Of a stretch of DNA of 64,000 nucleotides, positions 38,356-47,552 are shown one piece after another; position 1 is the first letter of the stretch, and each line of letters begins with the position of its first letter. The stretch is from NCBI GenBank assembly GCA_016866355.1, contig VGMN01000004.1:1-64000 (forward strand). Reading direction: 5' to 3'. A program made the position numbers and the translations under genes. The DNA comes from Bacteroidota bacterium. GTDB lineage: Bacteria > Bacteroidota > Bacteroidia > Chitinophagales > Chitinophagaceae. The notes under the pieces were generated by a model. That model was given only the letters and a program-made list of their open reading frames with translations. It was not told the origin of the DNA and did no database searches.

Positions 38356-40026
38356 TTACTCAACTCTTTTTTTTGTAAAGTAATAGTTATCGGAAATTGA
38401 GTTGATCGAAAAATCATTGTCAATCTTTTGTTGCTTCCAGTCTGCCGTAACCATTAATTTATTTATGGATTGGTTATTTAAAAGTACAGGCATTACAAAT
38501 GCTGGGTTACAGTTGCTGAATCGGTAATGAAGTACACCTTCTCTAATTGCATACTCTAATACTGGTATTTTAGCAGTACGCAGGTATTGATTAAATACGG
38601 GGGCAAGTGGTAAGCTAGTTTTTTTGATAAAATAATCCTCAATGTCTTTTGTGTCTACAGTTTTATGATAAAAATCTTTATTCATGCCCAGTAGTATGGC
38701 ACGAAATAAACTATCATTATTGATCATGGTACGAATATGGTGAATCATACCTGCACCCTTATTGTACATATCACCACTGCCCTCATGATTCACCCCGTAG
38801 CTACCCACCATTGGGCGATCATTTCTGATTTTAGTTCGTACTCCTTGACAGTAGGCATCGGCTGCTTTTTTGCCATAGTGATACTCTATGAAAAGCACTT
38901 CGCTGTACATGGTAAACCCCTCGTGAACCCACATATCTGCAATATCATTTGTGGTGATGTTGTTTGCAAACCACTCATGTCCACTTTCATGAATGATTAT
39001 ATAGTCCCAATCTTTTCCCCAACCAGTACCAGAAAGATCACGACCTCTGTATCCGTTACCAAACCCATTTCCGTAGGCAATTGCACTCTGGTGTTCCATT
39101 CCTAGATGCGGGGATTCTACCAACTTGAAACCGTCAGCTTGAAAAGGGTAAGGGCCAAACCAATATTCGAAGGCGTCCAGCATTCTTTTTGTATCTCTGT
39201 TAAATTGTGGCGTTGCCTTATCCAAATTGTAATCCAGGACCCAATAGGATAAGTCAAGGGGATTCCCGCTAATACTGGCATAATTGTCAGTCCAACTGGT
39301 ATACGCCCCTATATAGGGAACAATATTGTAATTATTGATAGGGTTTACAACGCTCCATGTAGTTGCTGTTTTGCCAGCTGGTAGTTTTTCCACTGCAAGC
39401 CTTCTGCCATTCGCTACAACGGTTAAGCTGTCAGCAGCAATTACCTGGATTGTAGCACCTTGATCTGGCTCGTCGCTTTGGTGATCCTTACAAGGATACC
39501 AAGCACTAGCACCCAAGCCTTGGCATGCAACGGTCATCCAGGGTCTGCCTTTTTTGTCATTAGTAAAAATCCAGCCGCCATCCCAGGGTGGGTTTTTTGC
39601 GATTTTAGGTTTCCCACTATAGTATATCACCAGTGAATCCGTATTGTTTTTTTTATTTTTTGCAACCTCAATAAGCCATGTGTCTTGCCCTTTTTTAGTA
39701 GCCGTAATTAATTTACCATGTTGGAGTACACTGTCAATAACAAGTGGGCTTTGTAAGTCAATTTGCATCATACGTGCATTATCCTTCCCGGTTGATGCAA
39801 AGCGAATTTTATTGGTGCCTTTGATTTCCTTGTTAAGAAAATGAGGCTCTATTGTGATTTGGTAATGGAGCACATCCCACCAACTTCTATTTTTATTTAT
39901 TGTTCCACGCAGCGTATCGTTGTAATTGAACTGTGATAGGGCTGGCTGTGCTAGTCCACTGGTAACAACTGCAATTATTAGAATTAGTGTGCAAACTAAA
40001 ATTCGAGCATTACTTTTGAATAGCAT
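38356..40026 (-). CDS. secreted M1-family metallopeptidase
   Basis: A zinc aminopeptidase-like protein of 556 residues. A signal peptide (about 1-26, ending GLAQ) is followed by the M1 beta-domain and the catalytic domain. The zinc motif HESGH is at 346-350 and the third ligand Glu369 is in WVHEG. The exopeptidase motif GAMEN appears as GMEHQ (309-313), so the free-amino-terminus preference could differ. Msr and flippase genes flank it on the same strand. Confidence 0.9.
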   Translation of the reverse strand: MLFKSNARILVCTLILIIAVVTSGLAQPALSQFNYNDTLRGTINKNRSWWDVLHYQITIEPHFLNKEIKGTNKIRFASTGKDNARMMQIDLQSPLVIDSVLQHGKLITATKKGQDTWLIEVAKNKKNNTDSLVIYYSGKPKIAKNPPWDGGWIFTNDKKGRPWMTVACQGLGASAWYPCKDHQSDEPDQGATIQVIAADSLTVVANGRRLAVEKLPAGKTATTWSVVNPINNYNIVPYIGAYTSWTDNYASISGNPLDLSYWVLDYNLDKATPQFNRDTKRMLDAFEYWFGPYPFQADGFKLVESPHLGMEHQSAIAYGNGFGNGYRGRDLSGTGWGKDWDYIIIHESGHEWFANNITTNDIADMWVHEGFTMYSEVLFIEYHYGKKAADAYCQGVRTKIRNDRPMVGSYGVNHEGSGDMYNKGAGMIHHIRTMINNDSLFRAILLGMNKDFYHKTVDTKDIEDYFIKKTSLPLAPVFNQYLRTAKIPVLEYAIREGVLHYRFSNCNPAFVMPVLLNNQSINKLMVTADWKQQKIDNDFSINSISDNYYFTKKRVE

Positions 40027-40061
40027 GGCGGTAACTTATTGGTAGGCTAATTTACCCACTC

Positions 40062-40763
40062 TTAGTTATTCTGCGCCTGAATCTTTCTCTTATCAGCAAA
40101 AACTTTTCTAAATTTTTCCAATTTTGGCTGGATTACAAACTGGCAATATGGATTGGCGTCGCCATTTACTTCAAAATATTGTTGATGATAATTTTCAGCA
40201 GGGTAAAATATAGTAAAAGGAGAGATCTCCGTCACAATTGGATTTGCCCAAGCGCCACTTTCATTTAGTTCTTTTTTATACAGAGTGGCTTTTTGTTTTT
40301 GTTCTTCCGTGTGATAAAAAATGGCACTTCTGTATTGCGTCCCTATATCGTTACCTTGTCTGTTTAGTGTAGTGGGATCATGCGTTTTCCAGAAAACTTC
40401 TAAAAGTTCGTCATAGGTAATTTCAGAAGGATTAAAAGTGATCTGAATACACTCGGCATGTCCAGTGGTTCCATTGCATACTTCTTTGTACGTTGGGTTT
40501 TCTGTTTGCCCACCTGAATATCCTGATACAGCGCTAACCACGCCTTTCAGTTCCTCAAATATTGCTTCAGTACACCAGAAGCATCCATTTGCAAAAGTTG
40601 CCGTTTCCATTTTTATATTTTTTAATACTGCCACGTGTTCGGTTTTATGGTTTGTTCTTGCAGTGCTACCATTTTTGGGCTGTCCTTGACAGCTTGAAAG
40701 TGCAAAGATTCCTACTTGTAAAGGAATGCTCAAAAGAAAAGTCCTAAGTGTATTGCCGCTCAT
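40062..40763 (-). CDS. msrA: peptide methionine-S-sulfoxide reductase MsrA (exported)
   Basis: Repairs methionine-S-sulfoxide in proteins. The active-site Cys61 is in GCFWCTEA, and GTQYRSAIF and the histidine-rich ENYHQQYF are conserved. An N-terminal extension with a lipobox-like ALSSC (Cys25) suggests a periplasmic, lipid-anchored form. The length is 233 residues including that extension. A TAACTTTG box lies 5 nt before the ATG. The M1 peptidase gene follows after 35 nt. Confidence 0.92.
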   Translation of the reverse strand: MSGNTLRTFLLSIPLQVGIFALSSCQGQPKNGSTARTNHKTEHVAVLKNIKMETATFANGCFWCTEAIFEELKGVVSAVSGYSGGQTENPTYKEVCNGTTGHAECIQITFNPSEITYDELLEVFWKTHDPTTLNRQGNDIGTQYRSAIFYHTEEQKQKATLYKKELNESGAWANPIVTEISPFTIFYPAENYHQQYFEVNGDANPYCQFVIQPKLEKFRKVFADKRKIQAQNN

Positions 40764-40768
40764 AGTTG

Positions 40769-40776
40769 CAAAGTTA
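40769..40776 (-). promoter_or_regulatory. -7 box of msrA
   Basis: Minus-strand TAACTTTG ends 5 nt before the msrA ATG. Confidence 0.55.
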
Positions 40777-40830
40777 GCTATATAACAATCAGGGTATCTG
40801 CTTGTTTAGTATCAATAGGGTTAATTGTGC

Positions 40831-40838
40831 TATTTTTG
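40831..40838 (+). promoter_or_regulatory. -7 box of the 40855 gene
   Basis: TATTTTTG lies 16 nt before the ATG at 40855. Confidence 0.5.
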
Positions 40839-40854
40839 TGACAAATAATTTTTT

Positions 40855-41361
40855 ATGGGATTAAAACATTTGGTAGTTATAATTTTATTTTCATTATTGC
40901 TTTTGCCTATAACTTCTTGGGGCCAAGCTCAAGAAACCTATGCAGATGAGCAAAGGCAACAATTATTGAGGCGTAAAGAAGCAATGCTGTTCAAGCCCGT
41001 AAGTATTACTGAAACTACGCAAGAAGTAATTGAAGTCATTGGATTGGGTTCTCCTTCATTTACTGTTTCAAATCATGCAGATGGTACTGAGGGAAGCTAT
41101 GTGCATCAATTACGTGTGAGCTATACATTACAAACAGTTGGCGGAAAAAATGGGTATAAAATTATTTTCTATGGAGTTGGTGAGAAAATCCCTTATAGTG
41201 TTTTAAAAGAAGATGGCAGCACATTTATTTATATTCCTTTTCAGATTCATGATCAATTAAAAAGTAGAATTGAGCAATCAATAAATGCTCGTAGAAAGGT
41301 GCAATTAAAGCTTTTGCTAAAGCCCTCAGGCGTTAGAGAAGCGACCTGGATTATTAATTAA
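40855..41361 (+). CDS. secreted protein of unknown function
   Basis: A 168-residue protein with a clear signal peptide (about 1-24, cleaved after SWGQA). The mature part has a charged helix (ETYADEQRQQLLRRKEAMLF) followed by a predicted beta-rich domain with VHQLRVSYTLQTVGGKNGYKIIFYG. It has no cysteines, repeats or catalytic motif that I recognise. It has its own promoter box and a strong terminator, so it is a single-gene unit between msrA and tRNA-Ser. Confidence 0.75.
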   Translation: MGLKHLVVIILFSLLLLPITSWGQAQETYADEQRQQLLRRKEAMLFKPVSITETTQEVIEVIGLGSPSFTVSNHADGTEGSYVHQLRVSYTLQTVGGKNGYKIIFYGVGEKIPYSVLKEDGSTFIYIPFQIHDQLKSRIEQSINARRKVQLKLLLKPSGVREATWIIN

Positions 41362-41422
41362 CTAAAGATAAGTTTACTTGCTGCAGGTCTGGAATGTTAC
41401 TATTCTAAGCTCATCTAATTAA

Positions 41423-41454
41423 AAATGCCCCGTCAAGGGGCATTTGTTTTTTTT
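41423..41454. terminator. bidirectional terminator between 40855 gene and tRNA-Ser
   Basis: A perfect 9-bp stem AAATGCCCC/GGGGCATTT with loop GTCAA is followed by an 8-T run. The minus-strand reading also ends in TTTTTAATT, so it can serve tRNA-Ser too. Confidence 0.9.
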
Positions 41455-41455
41455 G

Positions 41456-41540
41456 CGGAGAGAGAGGGATTCGAACCCCCGGAGGTGTTACCCTCAACGG
41501 TTTTCAAGACCGCCGCAATCGACCGCTCTGCCATCTCTCC
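41456..41540 (-). tRNA. tRNA-Ser (anticodon TGA)
   Basis: A class II tRNA with a long variable arm. The acceptor is GGAGAGA/TCTCTCC with discriminator G. The anticodon stem GCGGT/ACCGT encloses CTTGAAA, giving TGA (Ser). The T-arm has GGTTCGAATCC. A TACATTCG box ends 4 nt upstream on the minus strand. Confidence 0.95.
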
Positions 41541-41613
41541 GGCGCGAATGTAAGACATGGTCAATCTTTAACCAAATGAGTGAGTATGATTAACTTCAGC
41601 CTCCCTAAATAAG

Positions 41614-43431
41614 ATGAAAGCGCTAGCCACTTTATTGCCCTTTGCCTGGAAATATAGATTTTACTTGATGGGGGGGCTTTTTTTTGTTTTTATTTCAAAT
41701 TACTTCAATGTACTGACCCCTCAGCTTACCAGTTTTATAATCGATCACGTGCAACGAACGCTTCAGTTGCCCGGGTACGTACCCAACTCGTCTACTCCCG
41801 CCTACGATGGATTAGTACTTCAACTCTCCACAACGATTCTAAAATATGGCAATAGTTTACCAGGGGTGGTTGCGCTTTGTGGAATAACACTGTTGGTACT
41901 GGCTTTGCTTCGTGGTTTTTTTCTCTTTTTGATGCGCCAAACTATAATAGTGATGAGTAGACACATTGAGTACGAACAAAAAAATCAAATTTATTCGCAT
42001 TACCAATCATTAGATATTTCTTTTTTAAAACAGAATCGGGTAGGTGATTTGATGAATCGAATTGCTGAAGATGTGGCAAGGGTTAGACTATTCACCGGGC
42101 CAGCCATCATGTACATTGCCAATTTGATTGCAGTGATATCACTGTGTGTTTATTTTATGTTTTCCCGTGATTCCTTACTTGCCTTGTACGTATTGGCACC
42201 ACTTCCTGCCTTAGCCATACTCATTTACTTTATTAACAATATTATTAACCAGCGAAGTGAACGAATTCAGGAGGTATTATCAGACCTGACCGCCCATGCA
42301 CAAGAATCCTATGCGGGTATCCGGGTTATTAAGTCCTTCAGCCAAGAACGATCATTAATTAATTTTTACCAATCACTCGTTGGGTTGTATCGGAAAGAAG
42401 TACTAGGCCTTGTTAAAGTTGAAGCACTTTATTTTCCCTCGATTACTTTACTAATTGGAATCAGTACGCTACTAACTATCATGATCGGGGGCCTTTATTA
42501 TATTAACGGGAATAGTGATATAGGGGTGCATACTATTGTAGAATTTGTAATGTATATTAACATGCTCACCTTTCCCGTTAGCGCCATTGGGTTAACAGCA
42601 AGTATGGTTCAGCGAGCTGCAGCTTCTCAAAAAAGAATCAATGAATTTATGCAGGTAAAGCCCACAATAATTACTAAGGAGCCCGCTTCTAAAATTTTGC
42701 TCAAAGGGGATTTGATTTTTAAGAATGTCAACTTTACTTACCCTGAAACGGGTATACATGCATTGAAGCAAATCAATATACATATAAAACAAGGCGAGAG
42801 GGTGCTTGTAATGGGAAAAACAGGAAGTGGCAAGTCTACGCTACTCCAATTGATACTTCGTTACTACAACACAGAGCTAGGCGGCATCTTTATTGGGGAT
42901 ACCAACATTGCAAACACAGACCTATTAAATTATCGAAACCAAATTGGATATGTGCCGCAGGACAGTTTTCTATTTTCTGATACCATTGCAGCAAATATTT
43001 CATTTGGTCAGGAAGGTGTTATGCAGCAAGCAATAGAGTGGGCAGCCAACGCTGCTGCGATAGATACGGAAATTACGCAGTTTCCAGCGGGGTATCAAAC
43101 CTTGGTAGGGGAGCGAGGTGTAACTTTAAGCGGTGGACAGAAACAGCGTATTTCTTTAGCAAGAGCACTGGTAAAAAAACCAATGCTGTTATTGCTTGAC
43201 GACTGCTTAAGTGCTGTGGATAGCAGTACTGAGCAAAAAATTGCTACTCATTTTACAACTCACTTAAAAGGTGTGACACAGATACTCGTGTCACACCGTG
43301 TCCATGCTCACTTGGATTTTGACAGGGTTATTATATTGGAGAACGGTGAAATAATTGAGATGGGTTCGCCAACAACATTGCTCTCACTTGGAGGGGTCTA
43401 TCAGAAAATGGCTCAACTCCAGCGTCAATAA
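41614..43431 (+). CDS. ABC exporter, fused permease and ATPase
   Basis: A 605-residue half-transporter in the MsbA/BmrA style that works as a homodimer. The six-TM permease domain spans about 1-335. The ATPase domain has Walker A GKTGSGKST, Q-loop PQDSFLF, signature LSGGQKQR, Walker B LLLLDDCLSAVD and H-loop VSHR. The Walker B region reads LLLDDCLS with Asp in the position usually held by the catalytic Glu (typically DEATS/DEPTS), as in some bacterial exporters. Cargo is unknown. No obvious partner gene adjoins it. Confidence 0.9.
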   Translation: MKALATLLPFAWKYRFYLMGGLFFVFISNYFNVLTPQLTSFIIDHVQRTLQLPGYVPNSSTPAYDGLVLQLSTTILKYGNSLPGVVALCGITLLVLALLRGFFLFLMRQTIIVMSRHIEYEQKNQIYSHYQSLDISFLKQNRVGDLMNRIAEDVARVRLFTGPAIMYIANLIAVISLCVYFMFSRDSLLALYVLAPLPALAILIYFINNIINQRSERIQEVLSDLTAHAQESYAGIRVIKSFSQERSLINFYQSLVGLYRKEVLGLVKVEALYFPSITLLIGISTLLTIMIGGLYYINGNSDIGVHTIVEFVMYINMLTFPVSAIGLTASMVQRAAASQKRINEFMQVKPTIITKEPASKILLKGDLIFKNVNFTYPETGIHALKQINIHIKQGERVLVMGKTGSGKSTLLQLILRYYNTELGGIFIGDTNIANTDLLNYRNQIGYVPQDSFLFSDTIAANISFGQEGVMQQAIEWAANAAAIDTEITQFPAGYQTLVGERGVTLSGGQKQRISLARALVKKPMLLLLDDCLSAVDSSTEQKIATHFTTHLKGVTQILVSHRVHAHLDFDRVIILENGEIIEMGSPTTLLSLGGVYQKMAQLQRQ

Positions 43432-43481
43432 TAAGTAGCATAAAAATCTAAAAACTGATTTGGGCATATTTCAAAGATTTT

Positions 43482-43489
43482 TATATTTG
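43482..43489 (+). promoter_or_regulatory. -7 box of the PUR-like gene
   Basis: TATATTTG lies 43 nt before the GTG at 43533. Confidence 0.5.
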
Positions 43490-43532
43490 TAGGATACCAA
43501 AAATTAACATTTAAACTGCAAAATCTACCACT

Positions 43533-43937
43533 GTGAACTACGAGAACAACGAAAGGAAAATGGATAGCATTTACAGCAAACGCCTCAGGGCTGGTAAAAG
43601 GCGAACTTATTTTTTTGATGTACGCGCCACTAAGGGGAATGATTACTATTTGACCATTACTGAAAGCAGAAAACGTTTTGATGATAATGGCTATGATCGT
43701 CATAAAATCTTTCTTTACAAAGAAGACTTTAACAAATTTGTAAAGACATTAGGGGAAGCCGTTGATTATGTAAAAACGGAGTTGATGCCCAATTTTGATT
43801 TTGATGCTTTCAATCATGATGAAGTGGAGGAAGAAAACAACTTGCCCGCTCAGCCTCAGGAAAGCACGGAATTGCCCAAACCAAACACAGAGATAAATAC
43901 AGACCAAATTAACACGGAGGACGTTGATAAATGGTGA
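43533..43937 (+). CDS. PUR-like nucleic-acid-binding protein (DUF3276)
   Basis: A 134-residue protein of the DUF3276/PUR family common in Bacteroidota. The single PUR domain (about 10-90) has IYSKRLRAGKRRTYFFDVRATKGNDYYLTITESRKRF. The tail is acidic and low-complexity (VEEENNLPAQPQ). PUR-alpha domains bind single-stranded purine-rich DNA or RNA. The start is GTG 43533, since the residues after it resemble the family N-terminus; ATG 43560 (MDSIYSK) is an alternative. Confidence 0.82.
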   Translation: MNYENNERKMDSIYSKRLRAGKRRTYFFDVRATKGNDYYLTITESRKRFDDNGYDRHKIFLYKEDFNKFVKTLGEAVDYVKTELMPNFDFDAFNHDEVEEENNLPAQPQESTELPKPNTEINTDQINTEDVDKW

Positions 43938-44083
43938 TTATTTAAATATCAGATAATCAACGTTTTATAATTTGATGGATAGCTTTTTAATGCAATTGTT
44001 AAGAGTTTTAAAAAAATCGTTTATCTTTCACACCTAATTATAGCTTCTTGATTAAGAGAGTTCTAATAACCAAAAAAGTAACC

Positions 44084-47000
44084 ATGCAACCAAAGTCTAC
44101 AATTTTTAAAATGCAAAGTTCTATTTTTACAAGCCTTGCCTTTCTGCTCCATTTCCTGCTTATTTCTTTTGTGACATTTTCACAAACTTTTAGCAATGGG
44201 CCGCTCTCCACAGGCTCAACCTCCTCCAATAATACACCTGCACCAACTGGCTTCACTTGGAGCGAGGTTCAAGCTGGAAACACTTCCGCCGGGTTTGGAG
44301 CCAATATTGCCACTGGTTTTTCAGTAGCTGATAATTTTACTGTTGTTGGCTCCTGGGCAGTAAATAAAATTACTTTCTTCGCATATTCTACAGGATTTGC
44401 TGGTACTACATCCCCGTTTGATGCCGTTACGGTTGCCATATACAATACGGATCCTTCTGTTGGCAATCCAACCCCAGTTTTTGGTGATAGAACCACCAAT
44501 CGGTTTTTAGCGAGTTCCTCCGCTTCCATGTATCGCATTTTTAATGCAACACCAGGTACTACACGTCATATTTTTAAAATAGAGGCTTCTGTCCCCGTTA
44601 CGTTGACTACCGGAAGCTATTGGGTCGAGTGGAAAGTTGGTTCTGGCACCTTAGGGAATTTTAGTCCAAGCGTAACCATTGTAGGTTCTGTTTCTCCTCC
44701 CAATGCTAATGCAAAACAAAGGAGTGGTACCGGTGCATGGACATCTCTAGTTGATGGTGCAAATCCGCAGGAAATGCCGTTTATTGTTGATTATTTCACC
44801 AGCGCATGCACTGGTACACCTGCGCCAGGTAACACAATTTCATCTGTTACAACTGTCTGCCCAGGTATAAATTTCAATTTAACTTTACAGAATCCCACTG
44901 TCGGCTCAGGTGTGAGCTACCAGTGGCAGTCCTCCGCTGATGGCGTTTCTTGGACAAACATTACCGGAGCAACAAATCCGATATTAACCACTAACCAAGC
45001 AGCTGCAAGATTCTATCGTTGCCAAGTAACCTGTTCCGGAAACATGGGAACCTCAACCCCTGTGTTGGTAAATCTCAGTCCTAACTCCGCTTGCTATTGT
45101 GCAGCGGGAGCAACTAGTACTGCCTTTGAAAAAATCTCAAATGTCACATTTGGTACAATCAATAATACTACCACCTCCACTGCTGGTTATGAAAACTTTA
45201 CTTCGCTTTCCACAAATGTAATTGCAGGTCAAACCCTACCCATATCAGTTTCGATTTCAAATGCATTTGCATCTGATGAGGTTCGGGTTTGGATTGATTT
45301 TAACCAAGATGGGGATTTTATTGATGCTGGTGAGGCTGTTTATACCTCAGCCCGTGGGGTTGGACCTCATGTAGGTAACATCACTATTTCTGGTGCTGCT
45401 ACTTTAGGTGCCACTCGCATGCGTGTTCGTATGCATGATGCTGCGGCTGGTGGAAACACCACCCCATGTGGTAACTCCACCTATGGACAGGTTGAAGATT
45501 ACACAGTAAATATTCAGCCTTGTGTACAAAATGCATTCACAACTAACCCTGCTAATGCTGCCACTACCTGTGGTGGAAATGCAACATTCACTGTTGCAGC
45601 CTCTGGATCGGCCCCCTCATTTACATGGCAGTTCAGAACTAGCCCAACTGCTGCATGGCAGGAATTGCCAAATGGCGGTGTTGTAAGCGGTGCTACTACT
45701 TCAACATTGACATTTACAAACGTTCCAACAACTTGGAATGGTTATGAAATCAGAAGCATTCTTCGGGGACCTTGTACTGGCGTAACGCCAAGTGCTAGTG
45801 CAACATTTACTGTAAATCCCGTTCAGACAAATGTTAGCCCTGCTTCCGCTATAATTTGCCGTGGCGATCTTCAACGTTTGACTATTAGCAATTTTGCTTC
45901 CACCTCCGCACCGATGACCTCCACATTCACATCCACGGATGTGCCAAAAGCAATTCCTGATGCAAATGCTGCGGGAACTTCAAGTAATATTACTGTGGGT
46001 GGTCTTCCTGCTGGAGCTACTATTACAAATCTGGCTGTTAGATTCAGCATTCCAGCTCACACATGGCCTGGTGATTTGGCAATTGCATTGCGTGCCCCTA
46101 ATGGACAAGTATTAAACCTTGATTATTACATTAGTAATACAGGATACGGTCCTGGAAACGGAATGGTGAATACTGTTATCAGCTCATTAGGAACTGCAGC
46201 ATTATCTTCAGCTGTTTCTCCGTTTACGGGTACTTTCCGAGCTGATCGCGCCGGTGCCGCTGATGCATCCACCACTGGTATTCCTGTTACTACAACAAGT
46301 TGGGCTGCTTTATACGGTCCTGCTGCTGGAACATACACATTAGCTTTACGCGACAGTTATGGTGGCGACGTTGGTACATTGACTGCCTGGTCAGTTGCTG
46401 TCACTTATGTAATCCCAAGTTATGGAGAGGGTGTTTGGACGGCTACTCCTGCTCAGGCTGGAACCATGTTCTTGGATGCTGCCGGATTAGTGCCTTACAA
46501 TGGAACGCGTGAGGATACAATCTATGTTCGTCCTAATGTAAATACTACTTATTCAGTATTCTTTAATTCTACCATCTCACCATGTACTTCAGCTCCTGCT
46601 CAAGTGCCAATCAGTGTAGGATTACCTATCAATAATTTATCAGTACCTGCTACTGTTGCAACCTGCGTTGGAAGTGGCTTTACCATAACCGCTTCACATG
46701 GCGAAATACCTGCATCTAATGCAGCGCCAATTTATCAATGGCAGCAAAGTGCTGATGGTGGTGTAACCTGGACAAACGTTGCTAACGCAACTACTCCAGT
46801 ACTTACACTGGCTTCTACTACACAAGCTATGAATGGAACACGTTACCGTATCCTTTCTCGCTCTGGTTCTTGCGCAATTGCAGCTTCTGGTAGTACAACG
46901 CTAGTGGTTAATGCACTGCCTTCTATTACGCTTGCATCTCCAACTACTAACCTAACTCCAGGTAAAACCACAACTATCACTGGTAGCAGCTCACCAGCTG

Positions 47001-47431
47001 CCGCTACATGGAGCTGGTCATTGAATGGAGCTACAATTGGAGGCACTGTAAATACACAGGTAGTTAATATAGATGGACTCGGTAATTATCAAGCCACTGT
47101 CCGCGATGTGAATGGATGTGTTAATCGCTCCAATGTCCTTGCTATCGGTGCAGAAGCTTCTGATAAATTATGGATCTATCCAAACCCAACTACCGGCGCC
47201 TTCCAAGTTCGTTATTACCATGCTGGTGATATGAATGAAAAGCGTATTATCTCTGTATACAATGCTGCGGGTCAGTTGGTAGCTAGCAAAACATTCGATC
47301 TTACTTACACGTCATCTCCATACCTGAGAATGGATGTGGATTTGAGTGGTGCTGCTCGTGGAACTTACGTTGTAAAAGTTGCACATCAGTTCAGCGGTAA
47401 GATTGTAGCCGGTCTGGTACTGGTTCAGTAA
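44084..47431 (+). CDS. large secreted multidomain protein with type IX secretion domain
   Basis: About 1115 residues. A signal peptide ends near TFSQTF. An N-terminal beta domain of unknown type covers about 25-250. An Ig-like domain follows, then a GEVED-type domain (VWIDFNQDGDFIDAGEAVY ... GQVEDYTVNI). Further Ig-like repeats lead to a proprotein-convertase P-domain-like segment (about 610-790). The last about 85 residues are a type A T9SS sorting domain (YPNPTTG ... KIVAGLVLVQ). It is probably a surface adhesin or matrix protein; no catalytic domain is visible. The ORF-track TTG at 44048 is replaced by ATG 44084; ATG 44111 is also possible. Confidence 0.88.
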   Translation: MQPKSTIFKMQSSIFTSLAFLLHFLLISFVTFSQTFSNGPLSTGSTSSNNTPAPTGFTWSEVQAGNTSAGFGANIATGFSVADNFTVVGSWAVNKITFFAYSTGFAGTTSPFDAVTVAIYNTDPSVGNPTPVFGDRTTNRFLASSSASMYRIFNATPGTTRHIFKIEASVPVTLTTGSYWVEWKVGSGTLGNFSPSVTIVGSVSPPNANAKQRSGTGAWTSLVDGANPQEMPFIVDYFTSACTGTPAPGNTISSVTTVCPGINFNLTLQNPTVGSGVSYQWQSSADGVSWTNITGATNPILTTNQAAARFYRCQVTCSGNMGTSTPVLVNLSPNSACYCAAGATSTAFEKISNVTFGTINNTTTSTAGYENFTSLSTNVIAGQTLPISVSISNAFASDEVRVWIDFNQDGDFIDAGEAVYTSARGVGPHVGNITISGAATLGATRMRVRMHDAAAGGNTTPCGNSTYGQVEDYTVNIQPCVQNAFTTNPANAATTCGGNATFTVAASGSAPSFTWQFRTSPTAAWQELPNGGVVSGATTSTLTFTNVPTTWNGYEIRSILRGPCTGVTPSASATFTVNPVQTNVSPASAIICRGDLQRLTISNFASTSAPMTSTFTSTDVPKAIPDANAAGTSSNITVGGLPAGATITNLAVRFSIPAHTWPGDLAIALRAPNGQVLNLDYYISNTGYGPGNGMVNTVISSLGTAALSSAVSPFTGTFRADRAGAADASTTGIPVTTTSWAALYGPAAGTYTLALRDSYGGDVGTLTAWSVAVTYVIPSYGEGVWTATPAQAGTMFLDAAGLVPYNGTREDTIYVRPNVNTTYSVFFNSTISPCTSAPAQVPISVGLPINNLSVPATVATCVGSGFTITASHGEIPASNAAPIYQWQQSADGGVTWTNVANATTPVLTLASTTQAMNGTRYRILSRSGSCAIAASGSTTLVVNALPSITLASPTTNLTPGKTTTITGSSSPAAATWSWSLNGATIGGTVNTQVVNIDGLGNYQATVRDVNGCVNRSNVLAIGAEASDKLWIYPNPTTGAFQVRYYHAGDMNEKRIISVYNAAGQLVASKTFDLTYTSSPYLRMDVDLSGAARGTYVVKVAHQFSGKIVAGLVLVQ

Positions 47432-47452
47432 TCTAAGTATATAACTAAATCG

Positions 47453-47483
47453 AAAAGTCCCTGGGAAACCAGGGACTTTTTTT
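47453..47483 (+). terminator. terminator of the large T9SS cargo gene
   Basis: A perfect 12-bp stem AAAAGTCCCTGG/CCAGGGACTTTT with a GAAA tetraloop is followed by TTT, 22 bases after the stop codon. Confidence 0.9.
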
Positions 47484-47525
47484 ATGCGTTGATTAAAATT
47501 TCTATTAGAGGGAGGGCGTGGGTTT

Positions 47526-47533
47526 TACCTTTG
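47526..47533 (+). promoter_or_regulatory. orphan -7 box facing the pgi 3' end
   Basis: TACCTTTG on the plus strand with no plus-strand gene for 2.7 kb. It would drive RNA antisense to pgi. It may be chance or a relic promoter. Confidence 0.3.
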
Positions 47534-47552
47534 AAGCAGCAATACGTTTGGA

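Noticed and set aside
41697-43300. Possible heterodimeric exporter pair
   Set aside because: Only one half-transporter is encoded; there is no second ABC gene in the neighbourhood.
43921-43963. Nested inverted repeats (ACGTTGAT/ATCAACGT and TGATTAT/ATAATCA) around the PUR-like gene stop
   Set aside because: Stems are short and AT-rich with long loops and no T run; not strong enough to call a terminator or operator.
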